Origin: Rhodocollybia butyracea
Lineage: Eukaryota > Basidiomycota > Agaricomycetes > Agaricales > Omphalotaceae
Assembly (NCBI GenBank): GCA_015501585.1
Contig: JADNRY010000442.1
Location: 1-48,296 of the forward strand
Length of the DNA stretch: 48,296 bases
Direction: 5' to 3'
The notes beneath the pieces are model-generated. The model was not told the origin of the DNA. It saw only the letters and a program-made list of their open reading frames with translations, and made no database searches. Shown piece after piece: positions 24,640-36,700 of the stretch. Numbering within the stretch: position 1 is the first letter of the stretch; every line of letters begins with the position of its first letter. A program made the position numbers and the translations under genes.

Positions 24640-24860
24640 TCAGAACAACGAGTTTGGGTTGTGGTAATGATAGTTATCGGGGAGTACACCCGCGTTGGCG
24701 GCCAATCTGGCGCTGTTGAGTCAAAGGATCACAGAGATCCCGCGGAATCGCCGTATTGTAAACACAGGTCGAACAGCAGTCCGGGGACCGGCAGGGTAGT
24801 GCTCCACCCGATTTCGGACTGTTGCGGAAAGTAATTATCCGGGATGCACATCAGCGTAGA
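24640..24860 (-). pseudogene. Decayed copy of the Ras-binding-like domain fragment found at 44.1-44.3 kb
   Basis: On the minus strand this reads CIPDNYFPQQSEIG, then LFDLCLQYGDSAGSL, a stop, then STAPDWPPT. It aligns with CIPDIYFSRYSIYQSEVG, LFALCFHYGDPFGCL and STSPNRPPT encoded at 44070-44330. DNA similarity is visible over about 200 bases in the same orientation. An in-frame stop and several indels show it is dead. The flanks are not similar, so it is a dispersed fragment. Confidence 0.65.
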
Positions 24861-24904
24861 GCCTGAGGTCTGCTGTGAATCACGCTCAATGAGAAAGAAG
24901 AACA

Positions 24905-25090
24905 AGGTATGATTTATATGATTTTATGAGGGGAACAGCGACAGCTACGGCCGAGTCGCCTTCCCGATTTACAAAAACAGAGAGAAGAAAATAAGAATAT
25001 AGATATGATTTATAAGTTTTTATGAGGGAAACAAGAGGGAAACAATGACAGCTACGGCCGAGTCACCTTCCCGATCGACAAAAACACGGG
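24905..25090. repeat. Tandem/direct repeat, unit about 90 bp, two copies
   Basis: Segments at about 24910-24976 and 25003-25083 share gatttatatgattttatgag and acagctacggccgagtc followed by ccttcccgat and acaaaaac. Copy 2 has an extra internal repeat of gagggaaaca. Noncoding, between the P450 and the lectin-like gene. Confidence 0.8.
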
Positions 25091-25147
25091 GTCAAAGAAA
25101 TAGAAGTATAGTGGTTCAACGTTCAATGTTCACTGAGTGATAACGGT

Positions 25148-25769
25148 TCACTGAGTGATAACGGAGGCGGGTGCGGGGTCAAAGTAAAAAGTGTTGGTCG
25201 ACCCAATAGTGTTGCCTTGGAATCTAGGGTTCATGATAAGAACCTAAATGTACAGTGATCAGCATAGTCCAAGTCAGTGTAGAGTCAGTAAAGCATACGT
25301 TGTTGACAGCAGTGGAGTCGTAAACCCAGAGGTTGTTCGTATTATCATTAGCCATGACATTTCCAACCCAACCTCCTTGCTGCTGCCTGTAATGGCGATT
25401 AAGAATGGTTTTGAGAGGTGTTGATAAATGAAACATACTTAGTGAACTGCCAGAAGATCCACTTGGTCCCAGTGTTACCACCAATCACGGGATCTTTGTC
25501 CAAAGACGTCGTATGGGTTGCCGCGAGCTCGAGAGCCTGCTGACCCTTTGGAAAACCAGTGATTACTCCATCACCGGCCACTTGCCACTATCGACAATTC
25601 CAGATCTAAAGACAACGCGAACTCATTTCGGAACACTTACAAAGTTAGCCGAGTCAAAGGCCCCAGTCCTGACGGGGTTCCCAGAACTTGTGGGGTAAGT
25701 GACCATTGTTTTCTTGCCTATGTCGGTGTAGATATAGTAGATTCCAGCGGGGAGAGAAACGTAAGACAT
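25148..25769 (-). CDS. Small cytosolic lectin-like protein, possibly beta-trefoil
   Basis: Four exons (25769-25641, 25587-25439, 25386-25299, 25243-25148) join exactly in phase to 462 nt, 153 residues. The start MSYVSLPAGIYYIYTDIG, the lack of a signal peptide, regular Trp residues (WQVAGDG, WIFWQFTK, GGWVGN, LWVYD) and Asn/Gly/Thr-rich loops recall the small defence lectins or beta-trefoil inhibitors common in fruiting-body fungi. Canonical ricin-B QxW motifs are not obvious, so the fold call is a guess. The stop codon lies in an 18-bp direct duplication (ttcactgagtgataacgg twice at about 25130-25166), so the stop and its last codons are repeated just downstream. Confidence 0.62.
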
Positions 25770-28700
25770 TGTGAGGTTGAGCTGTTGGCGAGGATGTTCG
25801 ATGGTTCAGGTCTTGATTCACCTAGTATTTATACTCATCTTATGTGCACCAGCTCTGAGTGTATTTACAGGTGCACGCATAGTAGTTTGTTACAGAGTAT
25901 AATTGTACGCTGACGGATGAAATGTTCGGTGGTTTCAAGGACCTCGCCATGTGTGCATTTTTCCTGTTACATCAAAGCTGTCTGTTGGCAATTTCTATCC
26001 TCAAGGCACGGGATTTTGCTCATTAATGATGAATATCTTGTGAATATCTCTGCGAAGATCCGGCGTATGATTTGGAAGATACTGTATTCCACCGCCAAGA
26101 GTGGTCTGGCCTAGGTTTGGTACTTGGGTCGCCGGCGCAGTGGCGCAGGTCATTCCCCGACATGATAGCCAAATTTGCCGGCAAACAGGAGTACTCAATT
26201 ATTAATCACAGCCTGAGCAACGAACTGGCTTAGCGGTTTCTTGCTAGGAAACTCTATTACAATTTTATAATCATGCTAATTGTAGTAGGGAATTCGTCAC
26301 GGACGAACATTGGTGATATAATATATTCAACTACTTATCCGCGCGTGTTCATAGCAGGGGCAGCTTCAACGTGGAAGGGTTGCATTTAACTTGCTTTGAA
26401 AAATAAACTACCAATGTTCTGAGCCTCAACATGTTACATGAGCATGAAAATTATCGGTGTCGACTCGGAGCTAGCGGTTCGGTGGTTTTTTTCTTCACTC
26501 TCGTAAATTCTTGCTGGTGAGGCTAGCGACTCGGGAGTTTCTCTGTTTGAGATCAGGGCTATTATACATGGAGAGAACTTTATGATGAGCCTATGGCCCT
26601 ATGCTTATCTATGTTGGAGTCCCCTCACTCTCTATGTGCCCAAAGGTCTTGAAGCTCATACAGCCTGTAACGCTCCTCGCAGCCGGCGAATTCCGAACCT
26701 TTTCGAGCCCGTCCCCTTTCTATAGAGGACATCAATCTGAACTTGATGCTGGTGTTAATGAGAATATTTCTACAATCAGCACCATGTAAAATGAGCGATA
26801 GACATCTAACATTTTCACAGTGTAGAATGATTGCGAACCTCGAAGGCGAACCGCCTCTGCTACAATAGGATCTAGAGATACATACCTTAATCTCCGCCAG
26901 CGTACTTTGGAACGCCTATAGTCTTTTTATTCGACAGTGGACCTTGAATGCAGCTCCCATAGATATCCACAGTTATGACTGCAGTTCATCTCAGTTTGTT
27001 TACTCCTAGGTTATCTATTGGACTCTTTTCTACTCCGTTGTACTGATATCTGCCCCTGTTCCTGGTCTATTGTTCGCCAGTAGAAACAGTTTATCTGTTC
27101 AATTTTAACTCTGCTCGTGAATTTTGGTAATCCACGCGTTGAGTATTTTTCTTCCTACAAGGTTATCATCCTCATGCCCCAAGTTGAAAGGCTCAATGAC
27201 AGTTTCTATTCAGCCCCAGCCTGATCACGTAGATTTTGACAACAGCGTCGATGACCATCTCTAGACTCTGTACTTGTTTGAACAAGGGGCACAGGATCGG
27301 AGTGGAAACTTGGTGGAAACTCAAAATATTTCAAGTTTGTGGTTCGAACACTCTCAACATACTATAACTATGAGACCTTGAGGCCCCAGGGGCCGGGATC
27401 AATGCCGTTCAGGGGATTGAAGAGGGTTGACCGAAAGTTATTCTCTCACCATACAACCTTTACAATCATCTAGAGCCATTGTCGATTAGTGCGCTGAGGA
27501 CTGCACACCGACTGCATGGGCTAACTAGCTCTCAAGGTAACTGCAAAATCTGGTGTAGTAGTATAATGACCATGGTAAAAAACATCATCTTGAAACAAGC
27601 ATTTCATGACCTGTACCTAAGTATTCTATTGACAGCGTAAGTAGCTCGTGGACATTGTTTCAAGCATGTGTGTCCGTCCTTGTAATATTTTTCAACATGA
27701 TTTATCTGTCATTTTGCGTTTTTCTTCCTCTTGTGGCCGGCAGTGAGTATCTGAGTATTCAAATACGGTGACATTGAAGTACCGCGTAGGGAAAATTGCA
27801 ACTGTCGTCAGAAATATCCTTGCTCATCGTAAGTTGAATGATGGAAAGTAAATATTTAATAGAGTTTCTCCGAAGTTCCAGCCTGACTTCATGCGAGCCA
27901 TCTAAGGCTCCAGGTAGGAAGCGAACGAACGAACGGACAAAGTTACAAATGAAGTGTGTACTGTAGATTGAACCCTGGAAATGGTTTTTGATGATGTTTT
28001 TGATGTTTTTTGAAGATCGACATGTGAATGATCAATGATCATCGTTGATCGTTATGCAACAACGCGCTAGCTTTCCCAATAAGGACTTTCAATGCTTATT
28101 CAGCTTGCCAGTATCTCGTTGGCTTCTGACAGAATTATAATCTAGTTTTGAATATGTTTCTACTACTAAGGGACCAATTTGAGAGTACTCATCCCTTATT
28201 CCTTATGCAGCTACTTTCTTATCATTCAAATACGGGATGACACTGAACTTTGAAGCATTGTCACTGGTAGCAAAGATTGCAGCTGCCACCTGAAGTATCC
28301 GTGCTTCCTGTAGGCTGGATAATGCGACATCCAGGTATGGAAAGCAAACGGAGCTTGCCATTGAGCTCCAGAGCCCATGCGAGCTTGATGCGAGCCCTTC
28401 AACCTCAGGCTCCAGACAGCGTATCGGAAAAGAAAACCTGACAGATGGCTGTGGATTCACAGGGACACACCAACTTGCCTGGAGTACGCGACGGAGAGCC
28501 CCCAGACTGAAATAGCCGTATATACAAGGACGCGGAACGCTTGATCAAGGGATAGATATCCACTAGAGGAAAATCGATGGGCTTGCGTAGTATACTAGAA
28601 ATTACATCGCAAACATTTTTTATCCAGCTGCGTCGGAGAATTAAGCCGACTATCACATGTAAACCACTTGTATACCTGTAACACGAAAACGTGACAGGGA

Positions 28701-29518
28701 TTACTTTGATCACATTGATACTTTTATGATACGTTGATCGCGGGTTTATAGGCTTCTATCAGGGGCTTGGGACTAGGGGCAAGTCTAGACTTCGAGAAAG
28801 GGACAAAATTAACATACAGGATAAATACTCAAACCCAGCATAATAAATGTGTAATCTTAACATTTCGTGTGTTCAATGGCTCAGTTTTCAATTGATAGTT
28901 CTGTTTCAGGAAATAGAGATAAGTATTCAGTAATTGTTTGAGCTATACTCACACTCCCCGGTTGCTCCCCAGGTACCGTTTCGGTGGTTTCCTTCTGTAT
29001 CTCATTACTCTTTTTTCTTATGGTATATCCTCTAGGGATATTACTCTAGGACTCCTCAGTTCGGACGTGTCGTGGCTCAATATTTATTATTTTTCATCAC
29101 CACTTCCTCGAAACGCATTTGGTAGAGATTCAGATGGATCGAGACATGATACATGTTCAAGAAGCATACTGACATGAACATATCAGCCGTCTTGTACCTC
29201 ATGTTTGCAGCGAGCTTCAAACTTTACGGCGATCTCAATATTGTGATGGAAGCTGAATACCCCTTCTTGACCCCTTTGGAGCTACAACACAAGCTACAAT
29301 TGAGAATCAGTGTCCAAGTCATAGTCATGCAATGGTACAAGGAGCAATATGACCCGGCTCTCGATTTGTCCATGGATAGCAGTGTCACATAGAAGCGATC
29401 TCGTTCTATAGCCCACCTCATTGCCTCTCTCTCCAACATTCTCATTGCCGCTCTCTCCCCATTGTACGACTATCCCAGAGTATCTACTAACCACCGTGCC
29501 CACTCTGCAGTGTCCAGA
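25770..29518. other. Gene-poor stretch with scattered diverged repeats
   Basis: About 3.7 kb with no supportable gene. Open frames at 25917-26198, 26601-26789, 28203-28713 and 28938-29392 lack motifs and splice context. Segment 28225-28345 is a diverged duplicate of 27745-27925 (shared attcaaatacggtgacattga, gattgcaactg..gaaatatcc and ccaggtaggaagc blocks with small indels). Confidence 0.5.
27745..28345. repeat. Diverged local direct duplication
   Basis: Two related segments, about 27745-27925 and 28225-28345, in the same orientation. Similarity is patchy (roughly two-thirds by eye), so the duplication is old. Possible remains of a gene, but neither copy has a convincing frame. Confidence 0.5.
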
Positions 29519-29722
29519 ATGAATACTTACCGCGGCAAGCTCAACTTTGACTTTGGCCCTGTGGCCAAGAACGAAGGCATAACTGTTGTGTTCCCTCTCC
29601 AGTTCCGCATTGGCGACCCAGTGTACACTATCTCGCAGTGGACTCAAACCTCTGACGGGGCCTTGAAAGAGAACTACTTTAACAATGGCTCCGTTATTTC
29701 ACTCACCGTCCTCAGTATCTAG
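29519..29722 (+). CDS. Small coding exon or gene fragment, unknown product
   Basis: Reads MNTYRGKLNFDFGPVAKN through FRIGDPVYTISQWTQ and NGSVISLTVLSI-stop (67 codons), with C-rich third positions unlike the surrounding DNA. A good acceptor context precedes it (CTAAC branch at about 29488, CTGCAG ending at 29509), so this may be the last exon of a gene whose upstream part I could not identify, or a gene fragment. Beta-rich, no signal peptide. Confidence 0.35.
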   Translation: MNTYRGKLNFDFGPVAKNEGITVVFPLQFRIGDPVYTISQWTQTSDGALKENYFNNGSVISLTVLSI

Positions 29723-30540
29723 ACCAGAATGCCCAAGGCAATCAAGAAAATTCAGGACTCGAAGCTCAAAGCAAAACCCCCGGGTATTGGATATCGACGC
29801 GTATGGTATACAGTGTTGGGTGTTTGACCGGCTCAATCTTGCTGCTAGGAGAAGCAGCAGAGACCCCGCTTCTAAAATTTGTGTGGCTCTTGTCGAGTCT
29901 TGTATGAATGTTGCAACATTGAACAGGTTTTGTACTAAGCAATGAGTCTTGCAGTGAGGGATACAAGGGTCAGATAAAGAAAGATCTCAGTAGCGAATAC
30001 AATGAATTGACTTGGACTGGAGCTGCCTTGCGTCGCTGAGGTCTCCGAAATCGAAGTGAGGAGTAGGCACTGTAGAATGAAATCCTATCCCTTGAAATCT
30101 AGTTGAACCCGGGCCGCCGTTCTTTTCTCCAGGGACTCTTGGTCTCAAGCTTGATCTCTTTCACTGTAATTAGCACCGTGTTTGAAGCTTTGACCCAGTC
30201 TACTATCGCAAAGCAGATGGCTATATTAGTATCTATCTCTGATAATCCAGGTGCAACTGCTGGATGCAGTTCAATGCGTCTCCCCCGTGTTCTACCACTC
30301 TCCTGCCAAACGGAAACTCACTCCCGTTCAAGATGCGAACTTGATATCCGCGCGCGGTTATCTGAATCAATGGCTGCTTCTGCTTCTAAATCGCCTGGCG
30401 GGCATACATGCACAATTACTTGTGACGATCCTCTTTTACTACGTCTTGTGCGCCTCTGCACCCTGCTAGCTAGTACTCATCGGCATGTATTTCAAGCTCC
30501 TTGTTCAGGTTTCCATGCCGTGTAATAAAATCTTTCTTCC
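29723..30540. other. No gene recognised
   Basis: A 140-codon open frame at 30103-30525 starts at TTG, has no recognisable motif and no introns; it is not supported as a gene. Confidence 0.4.
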
Positions 30541-30559
30541 TTCCTTGCTCAATGGTCAT

Positions 30560-31050
30560 TACTCTAATTCCGTCATAGATCGATCATCGATCGATTATGG
30601 GCACCTTTTGCTTCTTCATATCCGTATCCCTCATGCCGACAAACGAGCTATGTGATGTACTAATTAGGAAGGCAGGGCATCAATTTTTTCTTCCCTTTTT
30701 CGGTGCTTATTACCTTGGGAGCTATTTCTGTCCCTCGAATATCCACATTCCCAAAGTTGGAAACTCGTTGAATTTCTGTATACACATCTCCGGACGTCGA
30801 GTTATTCCGTGGAGATGGTCGGAAGACTGACAGCTGCATCTCAAGCTGTTATGACGTTACCAACAGCTTGAGTTAGCAAAAGAGGTGGGTCTGCAGCGAT
30901 TGGAAATTCTCCTGGGCCTCGGAGCGCTCTGCTGTTGCTTCTCGATGAAATCTTTTTTTCGGATGTGATAGAGTTTGGTCGTATAGCAACATCCCATGCC
31001 TTTGCGGCGTGTATATGTTATATGACCTCTTCAGCTAATATCTGTGATGC
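30560..31050 (+). repeat. Upstream copy of the micro-exon gene's 5' flank
   Basis: Roughly 490 bp very similar to 33225-33725, in the same orientation. Shared blocks include ttggaaactcgttgaatttc, ctgcatctcaagctgttatg, ggcctcggagcgctctgctg and tttgcggcgtgt. The similarity ends at gatgca, just where the downstream copy begins its coding sequence, so only the promoter and leader were duplicated or only they survived. Confidence 0.85.
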
Positions 31051-31253
31051 AAACTGCTAGCAGTACGCACCAAGGTAAAAGAGGTTTGTATGTACAATGT
31101 AACGATCTGGAAACGAGGGGCTCAAAGCAAAAAATGAAATGAAAAACAATAGAATCGGCATCATATGGATGTTCTGAGCAAGCATCTCAGTCAAAGAATA
31201 GGAATCGCTGAAAATGTGGGTGGAAAGGATGGAATGACACACTAATTAAGTAT

Positions 31254-32341
31254 TCAATCAAAATCATACCGGAACCCAAAAAATGGCTCTGGGTCCCTCC
31301 CATGCGGGAAATTAGCACCACCATGGACCGTAAACCCATTATTGAAATCCTTGCTAAGGGAAGCCCTTGCATGTGGGTCCCCATCATGAGGGAAATCCGC
31401 AACAAACTGACCATTAAACCCATCATCAAACCTCTGGTTGAAGATAACCCGAGTGTCCGGGCCGCCACCGCTATGGAAATCGGCAGCAATACTGCCAGTA
31501 AAACCGCTATCGAAACTCTTGCTAAGGGAAGCCTGAGCATGCGGGTCTCCGACGCTGGGGATATTGGCTGTGGCACTCCCGGTCCAGCCATCACCAAAAT
31601 CTGCGCTGAGACGAGCATGAGCCTGCTCGTAGTGAAAGGGGTCCCCGACACCTTTAGGAAAAATATCCACGGAGCGAGCACCAAGCTCCGCTTGCCCATG
31701 GTTGCCTATCGGTGCAACTACATTCACACCAATAGACACTTGTTGGCCATTGTGGTTTTGAGAACCACCGATATTAACATCCAAGGTTCCAGAGCCAACC
31801 AGAACTGAGGCACCAAGAGCGCCAGAAATAGCTTGTTCTCCGAGCTTTGGTACTCTTGCGTCCAGGGCTGCTCTGAGCGTCACAGGGTCGCCCCCTGACA
31901 CCCGTGCGGAGTAGTCTGTGTATTCCATATCTGAGCCAGAAAAGTGTTTGTCGGCCTTGTACTGCTCTTCAGCATAGGATGAGGTGCTCAAGAGAAGGGC
32001 TACACTGATTGTTGAAAGGGATAGGAAAGTGGAAGTGGCGCGTTCTGTGAGGGCAATAAGCAGAGAAACTGGGTGGATAGAGACTTAGATGCAAGTATAC
32101 AGGTCAGAGCTGGTTGTACTTACTAGAGCCGATTGAGATGAAGTATGAATCCACGGCAGAGGCGGAGACCAGAGTGGCCGTGCCAACAGCAGCCAGAAAC
32201 GCAACCCTTTGTAGCACTACAAAGACCAATTTCTATTAGTCAAGACCGGCATCATTTGCAGAAGGAAAGTTCCTTACTCGTTATGTGAGATTTGCAGCAG
32301 GGCAATGGCTTCCGCTTTTGCCAAAAATGTGCAAGGCTCAT
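31254..32341 (-). CDS. Glycine-rich beta-repeat protein with N-terminal membrane segments
   Basis: Exons 32341-32278, 32216-32124, 32068-31254 join exactly in phase to 972 nt (323 residues). The N-terminal third has two hydrophobic stretches (MLQRVAFLAAVGTATLVSAS and ISLLIALTERATSTFLSL..SVALLLS). The C-terminal half holds about four repeats of roughly 30 residues built on DPHAxASLSKxFDxGFTGSxAADF, for example GDPHAQASLSKSFDSGFTG and GDPHARASLSKDFNNGFTV, ending FGFRYDFD. The alternation suggests amphipathic beta hairpins, as in attacin-like or barrel proteins, but this is only resemblance. The second Met codon (MLQRVAF) is itself split A|TG by intron 1; if translation begins there, exon 1 is leader. 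Function unknown. Confidence 0.7.
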
Positions 32342-33720
32342 TTATACCAAACACCATAGTAGTGCTTAGTAGTACCGTAAAGTTAATTTTACATGAAACA
32401 TGAGGATCCACTGGATCGTATACTTAAAATGAAAAATGGTAACAAATGGTGCGGAGATGAAGAGAGTAACTTCCGCTTGACAGTGGCAGACTGTGCAAAT
32501 GTGATCCTAATTTCAAAGTGATCGCTAGCGGTATACTGTGCTTGATGATGTTCTTTTAGTGATTTGAATTCATGGCTCTCAGCCTCCAGGAGAAAGCCAT
32601 GAGTGACACGAGATCTGGAATTGCATGCAAGGCTTATTGAGGCTCATAACTTTCAGTGGCGCAGTATTATGACGGAAGACCTCTTTGCTTGATAGCGTCG
32701 AAAGGTTACAGCTCTTAGTTGTTCCTTCTATTGATCTCTACAGCTTTTGTGCTGTATAACAGTATAAAGTATTCACATACAAACTTGACGCTATCCTTGT
32801 GCTATCCTAATTAGGAAGCAGAGATCGAGGGTTTGGGTTTAATAACGCATAGTTTGTTCGAAGCCACGGCAAGCCTGAGGCCCAGGGCCCACAGCATTTT
32901 TTTATCCTTTCGTTCTACATGAAAGCTAACACCACATCTTTCCATGTATAAGATCACGTTGAGATGACCATGAGAAAAGTTTTGAAAACATCAATCTGCT
33001 GTCCTACTAGAAAGCAGAGACCAAGGGTTTGTATGTGATGATGCATAATTTGTTTGGAGCCACAGGAGTCTTCTATCTATTTGTGTTTTGCATGAACAAT
33101 GATAGTGAAAGAGTCCGAGATTTGTATCCTGTCGTTCCCGGGGTTGATCAATATGTTGCTTACACACTACTACGTCTGCTCTCTTTCAAGTTTCCATTCT
33201 TGGTTTGAGACAGTGGTTCGGTCATCGATCATCGATCAGTAGTCCTTCAATTATGGGCGCCTGTTTCTTCTTCATCTCCATATCCCCAATGCGCTGTGAG
33301 ATGTACTAATTAGTAGGACGGCAGGTTATTAACCTTAAGTTCTTTCCTTTTTCGGTGCTTATTCTCTTGTAAGCTTTTTCAGTCCCTAGAATACCCACAT
33401 TCAAATTCCCAAAGTTGGAAACTCGTTGAATTTCTGTATACACATCTTTACCATCTCTGGACGTCAAGTCAATGGTCATTCCGTAGGGACGGTCGGAAGA
33501 TTGATGGCTGCATCTCAAGCTGTTATGACACTACCAACAGCTCTAGTTGGCCAAAGAGGTGGGTCTGTGGCGATTAGGATTCGCAGTGGGCCTCGGAGCG
33601 CTCTGCTGTAGCCTCTCGGTGAACTCTTTTTTTAGATGTGATAGAGTTTAGTCAGTATAGCAATATCCCATGCTTTTGCGGCGTGTTTATGCTATATGTA
33701 CTCTTCAACTGATATCTGCG
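32342..33720. other. Upstream region of the micro-exon gene with local duplications
   Basis: No gene supported. The part 33225-33720 is the second copy of the 30560-31050 repeat and is the presumptive promoter and leader of the micro-exon gene. A smaller diverged pair lies at about 32800-32880 and 32997-33070 (both with agcagagaccaagggtttg-like and cataatttgtttggagccac-like blocks). An atcgatcatcgatca cluster is at about 33223-33238. Confidence 0.6.
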
Positions 33721-36700
33721 ATGCAGCCCCCCAGAGTCGGCGTCCTTACCATGTCTCAAAGTCCAGACTGTCCATTGGGATTGTTCTCAGGCGCACATAA
33801 TTTCCACATCGAAGGAAGTATCTTCCAAGTCGTTCATAACAACACAGGTGCGTACTGCTTTGGTGTCATTCTTGCTCACGAGCTGATAGTCGGTGACTTC
33901 TTCATGTTCAAAAAGCCGTATGTTCACTAGACCTTCGTACACGAAATGAACTGAACAATCTCACAGCATGCGTTCTATGTTAAAGGTCGTTTGTCATCCA
34001 GTGGTCCTCCTGACTATTATATCATAGGCTGTAAAATACTAGGAAGTCCAGGGGAGACTTCCTATGTTGTCAGGAGGTTTCGGCGGGAGGAAGACGGGGA
34101 TCGCTTTGAGTCATTGCTCCAGAAATTTGGGCAAGTTGCATAACTGTTCAAAGCTGTGATTGAATATTCCTCATAAAACTTTCAGATGGAGCACGTTCAC
34201 AGCAAAACCACTATGGAAGCTCACCGTGAATGGTGACCCGTGTTTGGCTGTCTCTGCTGCAGGTAATACTGAGCTGATCTTGTGTCCGAGTCACTAAAAC
34301 ATAGTCTGAAAAAGCTGTCTACACATGGAAAGAGATGATACGAGATCAAACAAATTTGGTTACAAAGTTTTTTCATCTAGTGAGTTTAGGTTTACCTCCC
34401 AGCGCTAGTCAGTTTCTACTAGTGCTCACACGTTAATAAAGCTCTTCAAGATCTCGGTAAGTCAAAAGCTGCCAGTAAGAATCTTGGAGTTGCACTAACA
34501 GAAAAGCCCAGTCATTTTTTATGGAAACGCCCCAAGTTTGTCCAGGAGACTGGATGTGGGCAGACCTTTGGGACAGTACCGGCCCATATTCCGACCTGAA
34601 ACTTTTTGATGAGAATGGAAATTTCATCATGGATGTGGAAATGCTGGAATCAAGGGGGTTGGTGTATCAAGAATACTCGGAATCCTTGGTAGGAATTGTC
34701 TATTGCTTATTCAAAAACATAAGCTGATGGGAAGCTGTTAGATAAATCAAGGAAAGGAGTTTTATGAAAATGCAACAAAGTTGATGAATGCAGCGACTGG
34801 GAGAATAGGTAAGTGTTGCAATTTTCTCAAGTTTCATTGAGAGCACATATTCCTTGCTAGGGAAAATCAATCTTGATAGATTTATAAATAGCCATATAAA
34901 AGCAGATCAAGTAAGTGAAAGAAGACCAATAATAAAGTACTTAGTAGTAAGTCGAACTAACCTTCACTTTGCAGGAAGTGAGTGCCAGCTCTAGCCTGCA
35001 ACTCAAGTATCTCATTTCCATTCAACTCTCATGCTCTTGTCACTCTCCAGTTTGTGAGTGCCGCCTTAGTGTTTACTTCCACTGACTCCTGTTCCTTGGC
35101 ATACTTGAATCTTCAGCTTGTGAGTTCCACATTACCCCCCTCTGATCACTGCCATCCACTGACTCTCATCCCTTGCCACTCTCTAGCGTGTGAGCCCGCC
35201 TGCAGTTGGCCTGCAGCCACCTCCATTCTTTCACTTCTGCTGACTCTTGTCCTCTTTTTCAGAATGTGAGTTGCTCTCCAGCCTCCAGTGTTTCATTTTG
35301 ACTCCTTCCCCTCCTCTTGCCACTTTCCAGGATGTGAGCCTTCTCCCAGTAACCAGTTCCAGTGTTCTCTTGCCACTTACTTCGATGCCTTGCCACTCAC
35401 CAGGATGTGAGCCTTCCACTACTCACCTCCAGTGGTACATTTCGGCTTACTTAAAACTTCCATGCCTTGCCACTCTTCAGGATGTGAGTCCAGCTCTACT
35501 ACCTCTGGGCTTTTGCTTCCACTGACTCCCACTCTCTCGTCACCTTTCCAGATTGTGAGTACCCCATGCAGCCATTTCCAGTCTTCTATCTTGACTGACA
35601 TCCATCCCTTACCACTCTTCAGCTGGTAAATTCCTCGTCAGCCACCATTAGTCCTTTATTTTCCTGACCTTCCACTGTCTCCTTGCCACTTTCTAGGCTG
35701 TGAGTCGCCATCAGTTACCTCGATGTTGTACTTGCACTAACTGCTGCCCCCTTGTCATTCTCCAGTTTGTGAGTCTCTATCAGCCAACTCCAGTATTTTA
35801 CTTTCCTTGACTTCTGCACCCTTACTACTTATGCTCAAGTCTGTGAGTCTTCCTCTGCCGTCATGATGTCACCTCCTCTTTCACTCGTTCTGAGATCCTT
35901 TTGCACCTCTTCAGGATGTGAGTCCTCTCCCGCCTCCAGGCTTTTACTTTTACTAATTTTCATCCCATGCCATTCTCCAGCTCGTGAGTACGCCCTCAGC
36001 AACCTTCAGCATGAATTCCCCTGACTTCTATCCCTTTGCTACCTCTAGCTTGTGAGTCTCCAGTCCTCCTGTCATCGATGTCCACTAACTGCCTCCAGCA
36101 TGTGAGCGCTCCGCCATCATCTCCAGTCCCTCAATTCCACTGACTTTCACCCACTTGCCAACTGCAGCATGTGAGTCCACCCCCACCCTCAGCTAACTCC
36201 AGAGTCCGGTGTTTTGATGCCACTGATGTTTACCCCAATAATATCAATGTCACTCTCCAGCTTGTGAGTCCGCACTCAGCTACCTCCTGACTCCAGATTT
36301 CACTTCTACATCAGGAAAAGCTGTTTTTGCCTAGGTGACCCCAGAGTGGCCTAAAGCAAACTAGGTGACCTATGAATCCTATGGCATCCTAGGAATTTGG
36401 GCTCATCCCTTGCCAGTCAAGGCTCTTGAGGATTCCCTAGGGTATCCTAGGCACACCCAGGGCAAGCCTAGGTTTGCCCAGGTTTGCCCAGGTGTTCCCC
36501 AGGTGTTCCCCAGGAGCACCTGGGCAAACCTAGGCTTGCCTAGGGAATCCTCAAGAGCCTTGACTGGCAAGGGACGAGCCCAAATTCCTAGGATGCCATA
36601 GGATTCATAGGTCACCTAGTTTGCTTTAGGCCACTCTGGGGTCACCTAGGCAAAAACAGCTTTTCCTGATGTACTAACTTGCATTCCGTGATCCTTTGCC

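Noticed and set aside
30103..30525. 140-codon open frame on the plus strand
   Set aside because: Non-ATG start, no motif, no intron pattern, and codon use unlike neighbouring genes.
36365..36615. Two open frames of 70-78 codons on opposite strands, both starting MTYESYGILGIWA
   Set aside because: They are the two readings of one palindrome (the MITE), not genes.
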